NCBI GenBank assembly: GCA_964016985.1
Contig: OZ024823.1
Location: 38,173,687-38,237,686 of the forward strand
DNA: 64,000 nt
Direction of reading: 5' to 3'
DNA from: Anodontia alba
Lineage: Eukaryota > Mollusca > Bivalvia > Lucinida > Lucinidae
This document shows, piece by piece, positions 44,944 to 55,934 of the stretch. The number at the start of each line of letters is the position of its first letter. Position 1 is the stretch's first letter. The position numbers and the translations under genes are program-made. The notes under the pieces were generated by a model that worked only from the letters and a program-made list of their open reading frames with translations, did not search any database and was not told the origin of the DNA.

Positions 44944-47637
44944 AACAAGAGGGCCATAATGGCCCTGTAACACTCACCTGAGCAACATAGCACTTTGAGA
45001 GCCTGATCTAGAACTGATCAAGGCAAACATTCTGATCAAAGTTCAAAATGATTATAATAACAAAAGAGACAATGTAGCATATCTAATGGACTGTGAAATA
45101 AAGGTCAAGGTCAAATGTGGATGACTGCACTCAAGAGGCCATGCTAAGATGTATGCATATACTAAGTATCACTGGCTATAGGAGCAATAGTTACTGAGAA
45201 ACTGACCTAAACACAAACACATCAAAAGTACCAAATATCACTCTGAAAAAACCAATAATTACTGAGAAACTGACCTAAATGGAAAAACTTAAGAGAGTCA
45301 CTGGACAGAAAACTATCCATCACCTTGAAATCATCAAGACAAACATTTTGAGCAAGATTCATGATGATCACTTCAAAAATGTGACCTCTAGAGCATCAAC
45401 AAGGTTTTCCTTTGATTTAGCCAGATGAACTAGTTTCTGATATCAAGTGACCCAGTTTTAAACTTGACCTAGAAATCATCAAGACAAACATTTTGAGCAA
45501 TATTTATGATGATTATTTCAAAACTGTGACCTCTGGAGTGTTAACAGTTTTCTGCTGATTTAGCCAGGTCACCTAGTTTTTTACCCCATGTGACCCAGTT
45601 TCAAACTTGACCTAGAAATCATCAAGACAAACATTTTGAGCAAGATTCATGATGATTGCTTCAAAAATGTGACCGCTAGAGTGTTAACAAGGTTTTCTGC
45701 TGTTTTGGCCAGGTGACCTAGTTTTTGACCCCAAGTGACCCAGTTTCAAATTTGATCTAGAAATCATCAAGACAAACATGTTGAGCAAGATTCATGATGA
45801 TTGCTTGAAAAATATGACCACTAGAGTGTTAACAAGGTTTTCCGCTGATCTGGCCAGATGACTTAGTTTTTGACCCCAGGTGACCCAGTTTCGAACCTGA
45901 CCTAAAAATCATCAAGACAAACATTTTGAGCAAGATTCATGATAATTTCTTAAAAAATGTGACCGCTAATGTTAACAAAGTTTTCTGCTGATTTGGCCAG
46001 GTGACCTAGTTTTTGACTCCAAGTGACCCAGTTTCAAACTTGATCTAAAAATCATCAAGACAAACATTTTGAGCAAGAATTTTATGATGATTGCTTCAAA
46101 AATGTGACCGCTAGCGTGATAACAAGATTTTCCACTGATTTGGCCAGGTGACCTAGTTTTTGACCCCAGGTGTCCAAGTTTCGAACTTGACCTAGAAATC
46201 ATTAAGACAATCATTTTGAGCAAGATTCATGATAACTGCTTCAAAAATGTGACCGCTAGAGTGTTAACAAGGTTTTCTGATTTGGCCTGGTGACCTAGTT
46301 TTTGACCCCAAGTGACCCAGTTTCGAACTTGACCTAGAACTCATCAAGACAAACATTTTGAGCAAGATTCATGACTGCTTGAAAAATGTGACCGCTAGAG
46401 TGATAAGATTTTACGCTGATTTGGCCAGGTAACCTAGTTTTTGACCCCAGATGTTCCAGTTTCAAACTTGACCTAGAAATCATCAAGACAAACATTTTGA
46501 GCAAGATTCATGATGATTGCTTAAAAAATGTGACCGCTAGAGTGTTAACAAGGTTTTCTGCTGATTTGGCCCAGTGACCTAGTTTTTGACCCCACGTGAC
46601 CCAGTTTCAAACATATCCTGGAACTCATCAAGACAAACATTTTGAGCAAGATTCATGATTGCTTCAAAAATGTGACCGCTAGAGTGTTAACAAGGTTTTC
46701 TGCTGGTTTTGCCTGGTGACCTAGTTCTGACCCCAAGTGACCCAGTTTCAAACTTGACCTAGAAATCATCAAGACAAACATTTTGAGGAAGACTCATGAT
46801 GATTGCTTGAAAAATGTGACCGCTAGAGTGTTAACAAGGTTTTCTGCTGATTTGGCTCGGTGACCTTGTTTTTGACTCCAAGTGACCCAGTTTCGAACTT
46901 GACCTAGAAATCATCAAGACAAACATTTTGAGCAAGATTCATGATGATTTCTTGAAAAATGTGACCGCTAGAGTGTTAACAAGGTTTTCTTCTGATTTGG
47001 CCTGGTGACCTAGTTTTTGATTCCAAATGACCCAGTTTCAAACTTGACCTAGAAATCATCAAAACAAACATTTTGAGCAAGATTCATGATGATTGCTTCA
47101 AAAATGTGACCGCTAGAGTGTTAACAAGGTTTTCTGCTGATTTGGCCTGGTGACCTAGTTTTTGACCCCAAGTGACCCAGTTTCGAATTTAAACTAGAAA
47201 TCATCAAGACAAACATATTGAGCAAGATTCATGATGATTGCTTGAAAAATGTGACCGCTAGAGTGTTAACAAGGTTTTCTGCTGATCTGGCCCGGTGACC
47301 TAGTTTTTGACCCCAAGTGACCCAGTTTCAAATCTAACCTAGATTTAATAGAGGCAAACATTTTGAGCAAGTTTCATCAAGATTGGGTCAAAACTATGAC
47401 CTCTAGAGTGTTCACAAGTTTTTCCTTTGATTTGACCTGGTGACCTAGTTTTTGACCCCAAGTAACCCAGTATCGAACTTGACCTAGATTTCATAGAGGC
47501 AAACATTCTGACCAAGTTTCATCAATATTGGGTCAAAACTGTGACCTCTAGAGTGTTAACAAACTAATTGTTGACGACGGACGATGGACAGAGGGTGATG
47601 ACAATAGCTCACCCTGAGCTTTTGCTCAGGTGAGCTA
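44944..47637 (+). mobile_element. Complete HINE-like element, ~147-bp array
   Basis: 5' end AACAAGAGGGCCATAATGGC plus CTCACCTGAG. The 3' hairpin has arms AGCTCACCCTGAGC and GCTCAGGTGAGCT and ends CTAA (47605-47638). About fifteen core units are marked by AAGACAAACATTTTGAGCAA and GTGACCGCTAGAGTGTTAAC. This is the best-preserved element of the type in the window. It interrupts a minisatellite. Confidence 0.7.
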
Positions 47638-47738
47638 AAAATACATAGCTTGACACTAGGATGGAGTAAATGATCACAAAGGACCTAAAAGTATAGACTA
47701 GCTAAACACTAGAATGGACTCAATGATCACAAAGGACC
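47638..47738 (+). repeat. Minisatellite, right block
   Basis: The last two units of the ~55-bp repeat cut by the element at 44944. Confidence 0.75.
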
Positions 47739-48374
47739 AAACAAGAGGACCATGATGGTCCTATATTGCTCACCTGAGCAAACAGATTTGCATACTTACT
47801 ACTGAAGTTTCAGCAAAGTTTACTGCTTTAAGATTTTTGCATAAATTTTATGTTCAAGAGTGACATGATGGTCCTATAAAATGGAGTAGCTATGCCATAT
47901 ATCTCAAATGGAATAGCATTGCAGTATATGGCAAGCAGTACCTCATTAATTTTGTTTTAATCTGATCTTCAAACTTTCTACAAATATAGGGAAAATTAAC
48001 CCCGCCCCATAGGGGCCAAGTTTTTTTACGCATCATGATGGCTTGAACAATCCTGATAGAGGCTTATCAAAAAGTTCTGCTGAATTGCATTGAAATCGGT
48101 ATAGTGGTTTCTGACAAGAAGATTTTAAAATTTTCTGTATAGATATATAGGGAAAATAAGCCCCACCCCTGGCTGCCATGTTTTTTTTACAAATCAAGAC
48201 GGCTTGAATAATCTTAGTAGAGGGTCAACAAAGGAACATTACTGCCATATTATATTGAAATCGTTCCAGTAGTTTCTGACAAGAATATTTTTAAAATTTT
48301 TCTATATAGATATATAAGGTAAATAAGTCCTATCCCCTGGTGGCCATCTTTTTAATGAATTATCATGGCTTGAA
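47739..48374 (+). mobile_element. HINE-like 5' part with 166-bp units
   Basis: Starts AACAAGAGGACCATGATGG and is the same subfamily as 324-3317, including GCAAACAGATTTGCATA. Three diverged 166-bp units follow before the DIRS insertion. The 3' end of such an element lies at 53324, but other DNA intervenes. Confidence 0.65.
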
Positions 48375-48477
48375 CATGAAGTTTTTATAGTAAAACATAT
48401 TTTAATTAGTAATACTTAACCTTTGGATAATGTGCTATTCTCTTCTATACTTAACCCTTCCACAGAAAAAAAAAAGT

Positions 48478-49113
48478 TCAAGTCTGTATTGTATGGCTTT
48501 CTTCAGTCCAAAATGAATTGCCATTATTTCTGGAATGTTGATATGGAGCTGGGATTGGTCTTCCTTCCAGCGACCATGAAAGGATAGTCTCATTGGTTTG
48601 AGATGAGCTCCCCATCCATAATGACTGGATTGGTAGACCTGATTTTCGAACATGAAACGAAGGTACTTCCTTGAATGAGGATGAATCGGAACATGTAGAT
48701 AAGCATCTGTCAGATCTATGGAGACAGCCCATTCGTTAACTAGTACTGATTGCCGTACAGACTTGACTGTCTTCATTTTGAATGGTTGCTTCTTTATGTA
48801 TAGATTCAATAAAGAAAGCTCTATTACAGGGTGTAACTTTCCGTTCTTTTAGGGGACAAGTTAGAAATAGCCAGGAATAAAAACCGGGAGTTCCTAGATC
48901 TTCTACCCTTTCCACTGCCCGTTTCTGGAGAAGTTCCGTTATTTCTTCTTGTAATAATGGAGAGGAAGATTGACTCAGACTTACCAGAACTGTACATAGA
49001 GGGGAAGTCGAATTGAATGGTATCCTGAAACCTTTTTGGACGATAGACCCGACCCATTTGTTTTGAGTTAATTCTCCCCATTGTTCCACAAAGTGGGCCA
49101 ATCTTCCTCCCAT
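48478..49113 (-). pseudogene. DIRS RT/RNase H remnant
   Basis: The upstream frame (from 49113) has GGRLAHFVEQWGELT, ELLQKRAVERV and TPGFYSWLF, the known N-terminal part of DIRS reverse transcriptase. After a frameshift near 48800 come WAVSIDLTDAYLHVPIHPHS and RKYLRF. The sequence then jumps to YGWGAHLK and LHINIPEIMAIHFGLKKA, which belong to the RNase H domain. The region with the catalytic Asp pair of RT is deleted at that junction. It is non-functional. Confidence 0.85.
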
Positions 49114-49332
49114 TGGTATATCTGGGTATATCTGGGCATGGTAAGATAGGTAGTGAAAAGGGCTGGCTTTCAGAACTTTGTGGAAGACTAGGTAGGTTTA
49201 AAAAGAGGGGAACTGCTTATGTTGCTACTCCTCTTAGTAAAGTCCTTTCAACATATTGGACTGTGATTGATTCTTAGACCTGTACGGTTGGTTCTGTTTA
49301 GGTCTATAAAATTTTGTTGGCTGTCTAGGTTT

Positions 49333-51027
49333 TCAGAAGGGACCTGTAGCCGAGTATGATGATTTTTGTTGTTGTTGTATATTTGTATTACTAGCAGAAG
49401 AAACTAAAAATCTATGTGGTTGCGCTTTGTAATAAGATTTTGCCACTTCCTTGACCTTATTGTCAAATAATTGTTGAGAATTAATTTGAGCATTTCTCAG
49501 TTCATGACTAGAATGGTCCAACAGTGGTTTAGATAGGCTATAGCTGCATCATGTCTAGCCTGAAACAGTTCTATGGCTAATATAGTCGACATGGCTGTAG
49601 CATGCTTGATTAATTTGGCCATTGCTTCCAAGAGTCTGGACAAGGCATTGACTGACATAGACTCTTGTTGCAGGAATTGATAAGCTGCCGATGAAAAAAG
49701 GTCAGCATGGGAATTAAAAGCCACTAAATTGCTGGTTCTTTTTTCCCATATTTTCCATGTTTTTTTTTTTTGGAATAGAATATTTGCCCCTACTAGACAT
49801 GTCTAATTGCAAAGCGTCTGTATCTAGATGGGGAATACTCTCAGTAGGAAAATATTGAGATTTACTCCTGTAATATCTCATAGGAGCCAACAATTCAATC
49901 CATTGCTGTGTACATGTCCAGTTTTGACTAAGTTTCTCTGTGTGTTACTTATCCTGGATGTACTTGGTAGTATTTTCTATTAAATTAGATTTGGGAAGAA
50001 CTTGCAAAGGAGTTGAACTTGACTCCATTAGCTGTTTAATTCCTGAAAGAGGTCTGGAGGGAGTATGATCTTCCGACAGTTTCAAACACATCTCCTTCAT
50101 TATTAACCTGAAGATTTCATTAATGGCCTTCTCAAAGGACCAGATTTCTTGTACGGATTCCAAAGCTGAGTCCTTTAACAGTTGGTGCACCACATTATCT
50201 GAATGTATATTTGGTAATTCCTCTATAACCTAATATCAGATTGTTGTGGTGTCTGAACGTTGACAACCTGAGGAGAGGGATGTCTTTGTCTTTGGTATAG
50301 ACCATAGTCTATAATAGACTCAGAAGAAGAAGACAAGGAAGAACAACATCTTCTTTTCTTATGTGAATGTCTAGACTTCTTTGACTTCTTACTTTTTCTA
50401 TGAGAAGACAAAGAAGATGATGAAGAAGAATATGAGGACGAATTGTATCTTTTTCTCTTTTTACGTCTTGATTTTGGCTGATCTCTTCTGCTAGATCTCT
50501 TAAGAGATGCAGACCAATTAGATTCCAATGTATTTGCTGGCGGTTCAGTCACAATATTGGGACCTGACACAGTATTGAAATCTGGTTCCAGTGGTAGTAG
50601 CACTCTTTGTTTCTTCAATGAGTTCAGAGGCGCTTTCGTCACTGATTGCCCCGAACTCAAATATTGTCTATAATTGGCCTGCCGGTGTTCAGTGCCTAAG
50701 GTTTGTTGTCTGATGACCGGTGACTGCTGCCCCATGACTGGTGTCTGGTGCCTGGTGACCAATGACTGGTGCCTGGTGTTCACCACTTAATAACCGGTGC
50801 CTGGATGACCGATGACTAGTGACCGGTGACTGGTGAAGGGTGACTGGTGGACTTAGCCTATGGATGCTATGTCCATCTGTGTAGATGCCATCAATATGGG
50901 GCCTACCCCCTGCAGTACTGCCATGTGGCATGGTGACTGGTGATCCCATCTCTTGTAGAGTTGTCATCAGACAATTTAAGTCCAAATGAACAACTTTCTT
51001 CTTTTTGGCCAGTCTCTTTCTAGTCAT
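49333..51027 (-). pseudogene. DIRS gag-like ORF, broken
   Basis: The frame begins MTRKRLAKKKK at 51027 and runs through a repeat-encoded Pro-Val-Thr-His region. A frame change follows, then a basic SRRKKRKRYNSSSYSSSSSS stretch. Later frames have SAAYQFLQQESMSVNALSRL, ELFQARHDAAIAYLN and LFDNKVKEVAKSYYKAQ, typical of the DIRS gag-like protein. At least three stops or shifts break it. Confidence 0.75.
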
Positions 51028-51575
51028 GGTAGATCTTCTTGTGCAGTATAATCTGCGCTTGTCTGCAAGATCCCATACAACAGATATCCAGGTCTTACCA
51101 CCAGGGACGATGATAACCTAGAACAAGAAGAACAAGACAAACAATTAGAATGATTATCCCAAGATGCACTGATATCACCACTAATGCCTTGAACGGTCCT
51201 CATCTAAAGCCGTGAAAATATATGACACGGATCGACGGTCAGTAATAACAAGAAATCGAAATGCAAAATTTGAAAAGAGATAGAATCGTCTGTGAAAGGA
51301 ATGATGAAGGAACATAAGAATACCATGAAATAAGAAATAGTCAGGAATACAGAGAAATAAATTATATTTTTTTCACCTAATAAAAAATGCTGTTTATTTT
51401 CTTTGTTCCATAGAAAAGAAACTGAACACCTGACAAAAACAGCAGGAAGAGTGACGTCACACAGGTAAATGCCTAAGGGACCTTCTGGATCAAGACTTGC
51501 CATTTTTCTGCAGAAGGTTTAAATACAGAAGAGAATAGCAAATTATTTATAGGTTAATGTATTATGCATTAAAAT

Positions 51576-52595
51576 GTACAGACAAGAGTTACTGTTCTTG
51601 TGGTCTTCATGTCATCTGATGATGCTTTATATTTCTATGAAGTTTCATAAGACTCTCTTGAATGATATTCAAGTTAGAGTGCAGACAAGAAATTACTATT
51701 GTCAAACTTCAGAGGGGAACAACTTCAAAAATGTATAGACAAGAGTTATGGTTCTTGTGGTCTGCATGTCGTCTTATGATGCTTTATACTTCTATAAAGT
51801 TTAATGAAAATATCGTGAATGGTTTTCAAGTTATAGAGCGGACACAAAATGACCATTGTCAAATTTCAAAGGGGAATAACTAAAAAAATGTATTGACAAG
51901 AGTTATGATTCTTGTGGTCTGCACTTTATCTGATGATACTTTATATTTTTTTCAAGATATAGAGCAGACATGATTTTGTGACAGACCAATCAAAGAACAG
52001 ATGGTTAGGGAGCGTACAAGAAATGATCACTGTCAAATTTCAAAGGGGAAAAACTACAAAAATGTATAGACAAGAGTTATGGTTCTTGTGGTCTGCACAT
52101 TGTCTGATGATGTTTTATATTTCTATGAAGTTTCATGATACTAGCTTGAACAATTTTCAAGTTATAGAACGGACACAAAATTACCTTTGTCAAATTTCAA
52201 AGGGGAATAACTTCAAAAATGTATAGGCAAGAGTTATGGTTCTTGCAATATGCATGTCGGCCTATGATGCTTTATACTTCTATGAAGTGTCATGAAAATA
52301 CCTTGAAAGGTTTTCAAGTTATAGAGCGGACACAAAATGACCATTGTCAAACTTCAAAGGGAAATAACTCCAAAAATGTATTGACAAGAGTTATGGTTCT
52401 TGTAGACTGCAGCATGTCATCTGCTGATGCTTTATATTTCTATGAAGTTTAATGAAAATATCTTGAACAATTTTCAAGTTACAGAGTGGACACAATTTTA
52501 TGACAGACAGATGGACGGCTGGACAGATGGACATTCTAATGAATGGATAGTTATGTGGCCCCCATCACTATTTTAGCATACTTATGTGGCTAAAA
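51576..52595 (+). repeat. Tandem array, ~150-bp unit x6
   Basis: Units are marked by AGACAAGAGTTATGGTTCTTG and TCAAATTTCAAAGGGGAATA. It ends with GACAGATGGACGGCTGGACA and a TTATGTGGC repeat. It is the 3' part of an array element whose 5' side was lost. Confidence 0.7.
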
Positions 52596-52734
52596 AATAG
52601 CCATGTAACAGAAAATAAGCCTCACAAAAGATTGACTTTATGTGGCTAATGGAGAGGAGACATAAATATAAAATAACTGGGGATTAGATAGAAATTTAAA
52701 GAAATTTGTCACCCAGCTGAAAAATTCTGATGTT

Positions 52735-52907
52735 TTCTATGTCCACAGAAGGAAAACTGACCACGTGATCAATACAGTGGGAAAGGTGACATCATACAGG
52801 TATTGCCTTAAGGAGCTTCTGGATTAAGACTGAAAAATTCTATGGAAGATATAATGAAAAGAAAGGAAAAGCACATTATCCATAGGTTAATATTATGCAG
52901 TTAAAAT
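52735..52907 (-). repeat. Solitary DIRS terminal repeat
   Basis: Matches the right terminal repeat of the two DIRS elements (GTCCACAGAAGGAAAACTGA, then ATCCATAGGTTAATATTATG), ending with AAT at 52905-52907. No partner end is nearby. Confidence 0.7.
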
Positions 52908-53324
52908 TATTTTGAAGTCTGGCCATTGGCCTAGGAGAAGATGTTATTTAAAGATTTTTTTTTTTATTTTTTTTTTTTTTTTTTCAAATTTGAGCTGTGG
53001 CAGGTTTTGCTAATGGGGCATAAAAGGGACATTTCTATGAAATTATTTTAAAATCAGGCCCTGGCCTAGGAGGCAATGTTGTTTAAATTTTTTTTTTCTA
53101 TTTTTAGCTGTGTAGGCCATCTTGTTACACAGAGCAGAACCATTTGAGCAGTTTTGGTAAAGGGCCACAAGTGAAACATTTCTGTGAAGTTTGGTGAAAA
53201 TTGGTCCAGCAATTTAAAAGGAGATATCATTTAAAGAAATTGTTGAAGACAGACAACAGATGATGCATGACAGACACAGGGTGATCACAATAGCTCATCT
53301 TAAGCCTTTGGCTCAGGTGAGCTA
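52908..53324 (+). mobile_element. HINE-like 3' end
   Basis: The last unit resembles 3065-3210 (GTGAAGTTTGGTGAAAATTGG). The 3' arms AGCTCATC and GCTCAGGTGAGCT end in CTAA at 53325. No ACGG run is kept. It may be the end of the element begun at 47739. Confidence 0.6.
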
Positions 53325-53344
53325 AAAAAGGAAGTTTTCTGCTA

Positions 53345-53592
53345 CAGTTTTGAATAGCATTATAATGCTTAGCCCTCTGGGTAAAATATTTCACGAGATG
53401 ACATTTTGATATATTTTTCTTATTGTTTTTTCCAGAAAAAATAGGCTTTGACATTGCATGCAAACTGCCATCATTGGAGTCTTTTTGCATGAAATGTCAA
53501 ACCTGTTTTCTAGAAAACTAAGAAAAATGTTTCAATATGTCATCTGCTGAAAATCTCACCCAGAGTTCTTAAAGCATTAAGGGTGACTACTC
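53345..53592. mobile_element. Fold-back MITE, ~245 bp
   Basis: The two halves pair along most of their length: TTCCAGAAAAAATAGGCTTTGACATT against AAATGTCAAACCTGTTTTCTAG, and AAAATATTTC with GATGACATTTTGATATATTT against AATATGTCATC. It lies just inside the intron downstream of the 53627 exon. Confidence 0.6.
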
Positions 53593-53626
53593 TGGTTATC
53601 AAGCAAAGTGTTGGCTCCCAACTTAC

Positions 53627-53696
53627 TTTTCAAATGATAGAGTAGAGGAGGTAACCTCAGTTATTGGTGCTTTCTCCACTGCATAACATCTATAAT
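53627..53696 (-). CDS. Most upstream exon seen of the minus-strand gene
   Basis: Acceptor TTTTTTTTTCAG and the consensus donor GTAAGT bracket 70 nt. In phase with the next exon it encodes YRCYAVEKAPITEVTSSTLS and then FEK. The single Cys suggests it closes a preceding extracellular domain, which must be encoded further upstream. The phase requires the previous exon to end in phase 1. No such exon was found up to 64000. Confidence 0.5.
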
Positions 53697-53709
53697 CTGA
53701 AAAAAAAAA

Positions 53710-53810
<101 letters not shown>

Positions 53811-54221
53811 TGTTCGGCACTAAGTAAGAATCGGGACAATTCTGGAATTGTCCTGCGCAAAGTAAGAATTCTCACTTTGTCCACTAATTCCGGAATTGTA
53901 CCAGACAATTCTAGAATTGTGCAGGAGATATTGTAGGTCATAAATAAGGTACATGTGCCTGTGCAAAGTGGGAATAGTTTGGACAAAGTAAGAATAGGTT
54001 AAACTAGTAGTTTGGTTAGTGGAAAGATGGAATGAGAATAAGTTTCAAGTTGTCAAAACGGGACACAGCTCCTACTACCAATTAACAATGCCCGTACAAT
54101 TTTAGATTTCTTCCTTACAGGCACTTCCCATAATTCTAGAAACAGAATGTATATGTACCATTGTGATGAAAGTAGTTTCATTTTTTTTTTTTTTTTTTTT
54201 TTATTCTTTGTTTCTTTATTA

Positions 54222-54242
54222 GAGAGAGAGAGAGAGAGAGAG
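54222..54242. repeat. (GA)n microsatellite
   Basis: Ten AG units after a T-run at 54181-54202. Confidence 0.9.
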
Positions 54243-54591
54243 ATAACTCAGAGATCGACAGATCAGCATACTTCAAAGGACTTGATTAATGCTTTATTTT
54301 GCTTTAATTGTTAACCTATGATGTTGTAAAAAGCAAACAACATTTGGTTTTATTCTTTTATATACTCATACATTTATAAACATCCCTGTGACGATTTTCC
54401 TCTGAGAAACAACCAATTATATTCACCAGTACTTGACTCGTATTTCCGCAACAGTAAAAGAGATAAGGTCACTTCTGTTTGCTTAACCAAGGAGATTTCT
54501 GTTTGGTTGTTTTCCAGAGATGAACATTTCATATGTATGCTGGTAACTGTAGAATCCCACCCCCGGTGGGCTCGATGCAACAACAAAAACA

Positions 54592-54697
54592 TTGTATTTT
54601 TGCACAGTTTATTTCACAAACAAATCTCAACGTTTCGGCTGATTAATGCCTTTTTCAAGAGAGTTAAGTTTGTGAAATAAACTGTGCAAAAATATAT
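54592..54697. repeat. Fold-back with GTTTCGGCTGATTAATGCC loop
   Basis: TATTTTTGCACAGTTTATTT and its complement enclose CTCAACGTTTCGGCTGATTA. On the minus strand the loop reads CAGCCGAAACGTTGAG, a phrase common in Penelope-like and related elements. Confidence 0.65.
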
Positions 54698-54830
54698 GTG
54701 TAAAAATATTGTGCACTTATGAAAAACATTATAGACTTCCAGTGGCACCAAGAGGAAGAGTAAACACAATATTATGTGACTTTTACGCAGAAAGCGGCAT
54801 CTGATCAGGGTCACTCTGTCATTCAGTGCT

Positions 54831-55009
54831 TTTGTTTGTTTGTGTTGAGGTTTTACGGCCAGTCAACCCAATGGGGTCATGTCGAGCGCGGTCAGTTTAC
54901 CTAACCACACGTTTACTGGGCAGACTTAGTCCTCTAAGCGGTTCACCAGTATTGTGCACATTCTTTCGCCAGAAACTGACAACTGCCCTTCTTGAATCAG
55001 CGGAAGGGA
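54831..55009 (-). mobile_element. 5'-truncated SINE with 13-bp target duplication
   Basis: Body of the tRNA-derived SINE without the head. GTCATTCAGTGCT lies at 54818-54830 and again at 55010-55022. The exact duplication marks target-primed insertion. Confidence 0.9.
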
Positions 55010-55376
55010 GTCATTCAGTGCTATTTTAAACATATCAACAGGTAGTAAATTATATATATATATATATTTTTTTTTACATTTTAGAACAAGTACGGTGAGG
55101 AGTTATGGTGTCCTAATACTTAGGGTAAATACGGTAGTGTTGAATATGCCTACGCACTCCAATACTAAAAACAAATAAATGTACAACTACAGATATTCTC
55201 ACTTTGTCCCGATTCCTACATTGGGCAGGAGCAATTCCGATATCGTCTTGCGCAAAGTAAGAATTCCTACTTTGCCCGGCAATTTAGTGAGAATTCTTAC
55301 TTTGTGCAGGACAATTCCAGAATTGTTCTGATTCTTACTTTGCGTAGAACATATATATATGTATATATATGTGCCC

Positions 55377-55857
55377 TACAAGCAACCATATAAAATGTAT
55401 TCAGAAGCTCTCTCTATTTATTAATCCTAAAAGCACAAACAAGGACTTGATGTCATAAAAAAAAAAAAGAAAAGGTACATGTTCTTTGTAAATTAAAAAC
55501 TGATATTTATGCAGTATATCATACAGGAAGTCCCTACTGAATCCAATATCCGTTGTCAGAAATGAGCTCATTCAACAATAATTTAGTGGTAGAAACTACT
55601 AATTGCACTTAGCAGTATCAATGTATTCATCTTTTTTAACCCAATGAAGCCTGGGGAAGCCTAAACAGGTAACTGGCAAACAGCGCAGACCCAGATCAGA
55701 TGCTGCAGCATGTGGCATTTGATCAAGGTCTCCACTGTTTGCAAATAGTTCAACCATTTTTCTTTAGGAATATCTACATCATATAGCCTGATATACCTAA
55801 AATGGAAAATGGACTCCTCAATATATAGTGTGGGAGAGTTTCTTCAGTCTTTTATAT
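55377..55857. other. Unique DNA, no gene seen
   Basis: AT-rich. About 55675-55700 carries a dispersed motif (GGCAAACAGCGCAGACCCAG) also seen near 18115, 44040 and 58110. Confidence 0.4.
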
Positions 55858-55902
55858 AACCCTTAAAGTGCCAATCACAACTGCAGCAGACGACAATTCT
55901 TT

Positions 55903-55934
<32 letters not shown>

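Larger units (their letters stand above)
48375..51575 (-). mobile_element. DIRS retrotransposon, internally deleted, 3.2 kb
   Basis: Inverted terminal repeats lie at 48375-48475 and about 51370-51575 and match those of the element at 32535. The right end has the AAT terminus and the left has CAT. On the minus strand are gag-like fragments, then the start of RT fused to RNase H. The RT catalytic region, methyltransferase and tyrosine recombinase are missing, and no internal complementary region remains. Confidence 0.8.
7259..53696 (-). other. Gene model: Thr-rich single-pass membrane protein, 6 exons seen
   Basis: Six segments join on the minus strand: 53696-53627, 43860-43754, 18375-18298, 12953-12919, 12824-12805 and 7418-7259. 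Each has an AG acceptor and a GT donor, and all junction phases agree (2, 1, 1, 0, 2). They leave one open frame of 155 residues plus a stop. The order is a Ser/Thr-rich extracellular stalk, a ~22-residue hydrophobic helix, then a ~60-residue tail. The protein family is not recognised, and N-terminal exons, including any signal peptide, are not found. Introns of up to 25 kb are packed with mobile elements. Further exons may be missed. This is an assembly by eye and no transcript supports it. Confidence 0.5.
53811..55351. mobile_element. Inverted-repeat element built of small palindromes
   Basis: The ends are inverted copies for about 65 bp: left TGTTCGGCACTAAGTAAGAA, right complement TGTTCTACGCAAAGTAAGAA, then both share GACAATTCTGGAATTGTCCT or a near version and AAAGTAAGAATTCTCACT. 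Each end is itself made of palindromes (ACAATTC/GAATTGT, CAAAGTAAGAATTCTCACTTTG-like). It lies within an (AT)n tract. The interior has no transposase and contains a SINE, a GA run and a fold-back. Confidence 0.65.

Noticed and set aside
54592..54697. Working hammerhead ribozyme
   Set aside because: The CTGATGA core strand is absent and only the GAAAC side matches.
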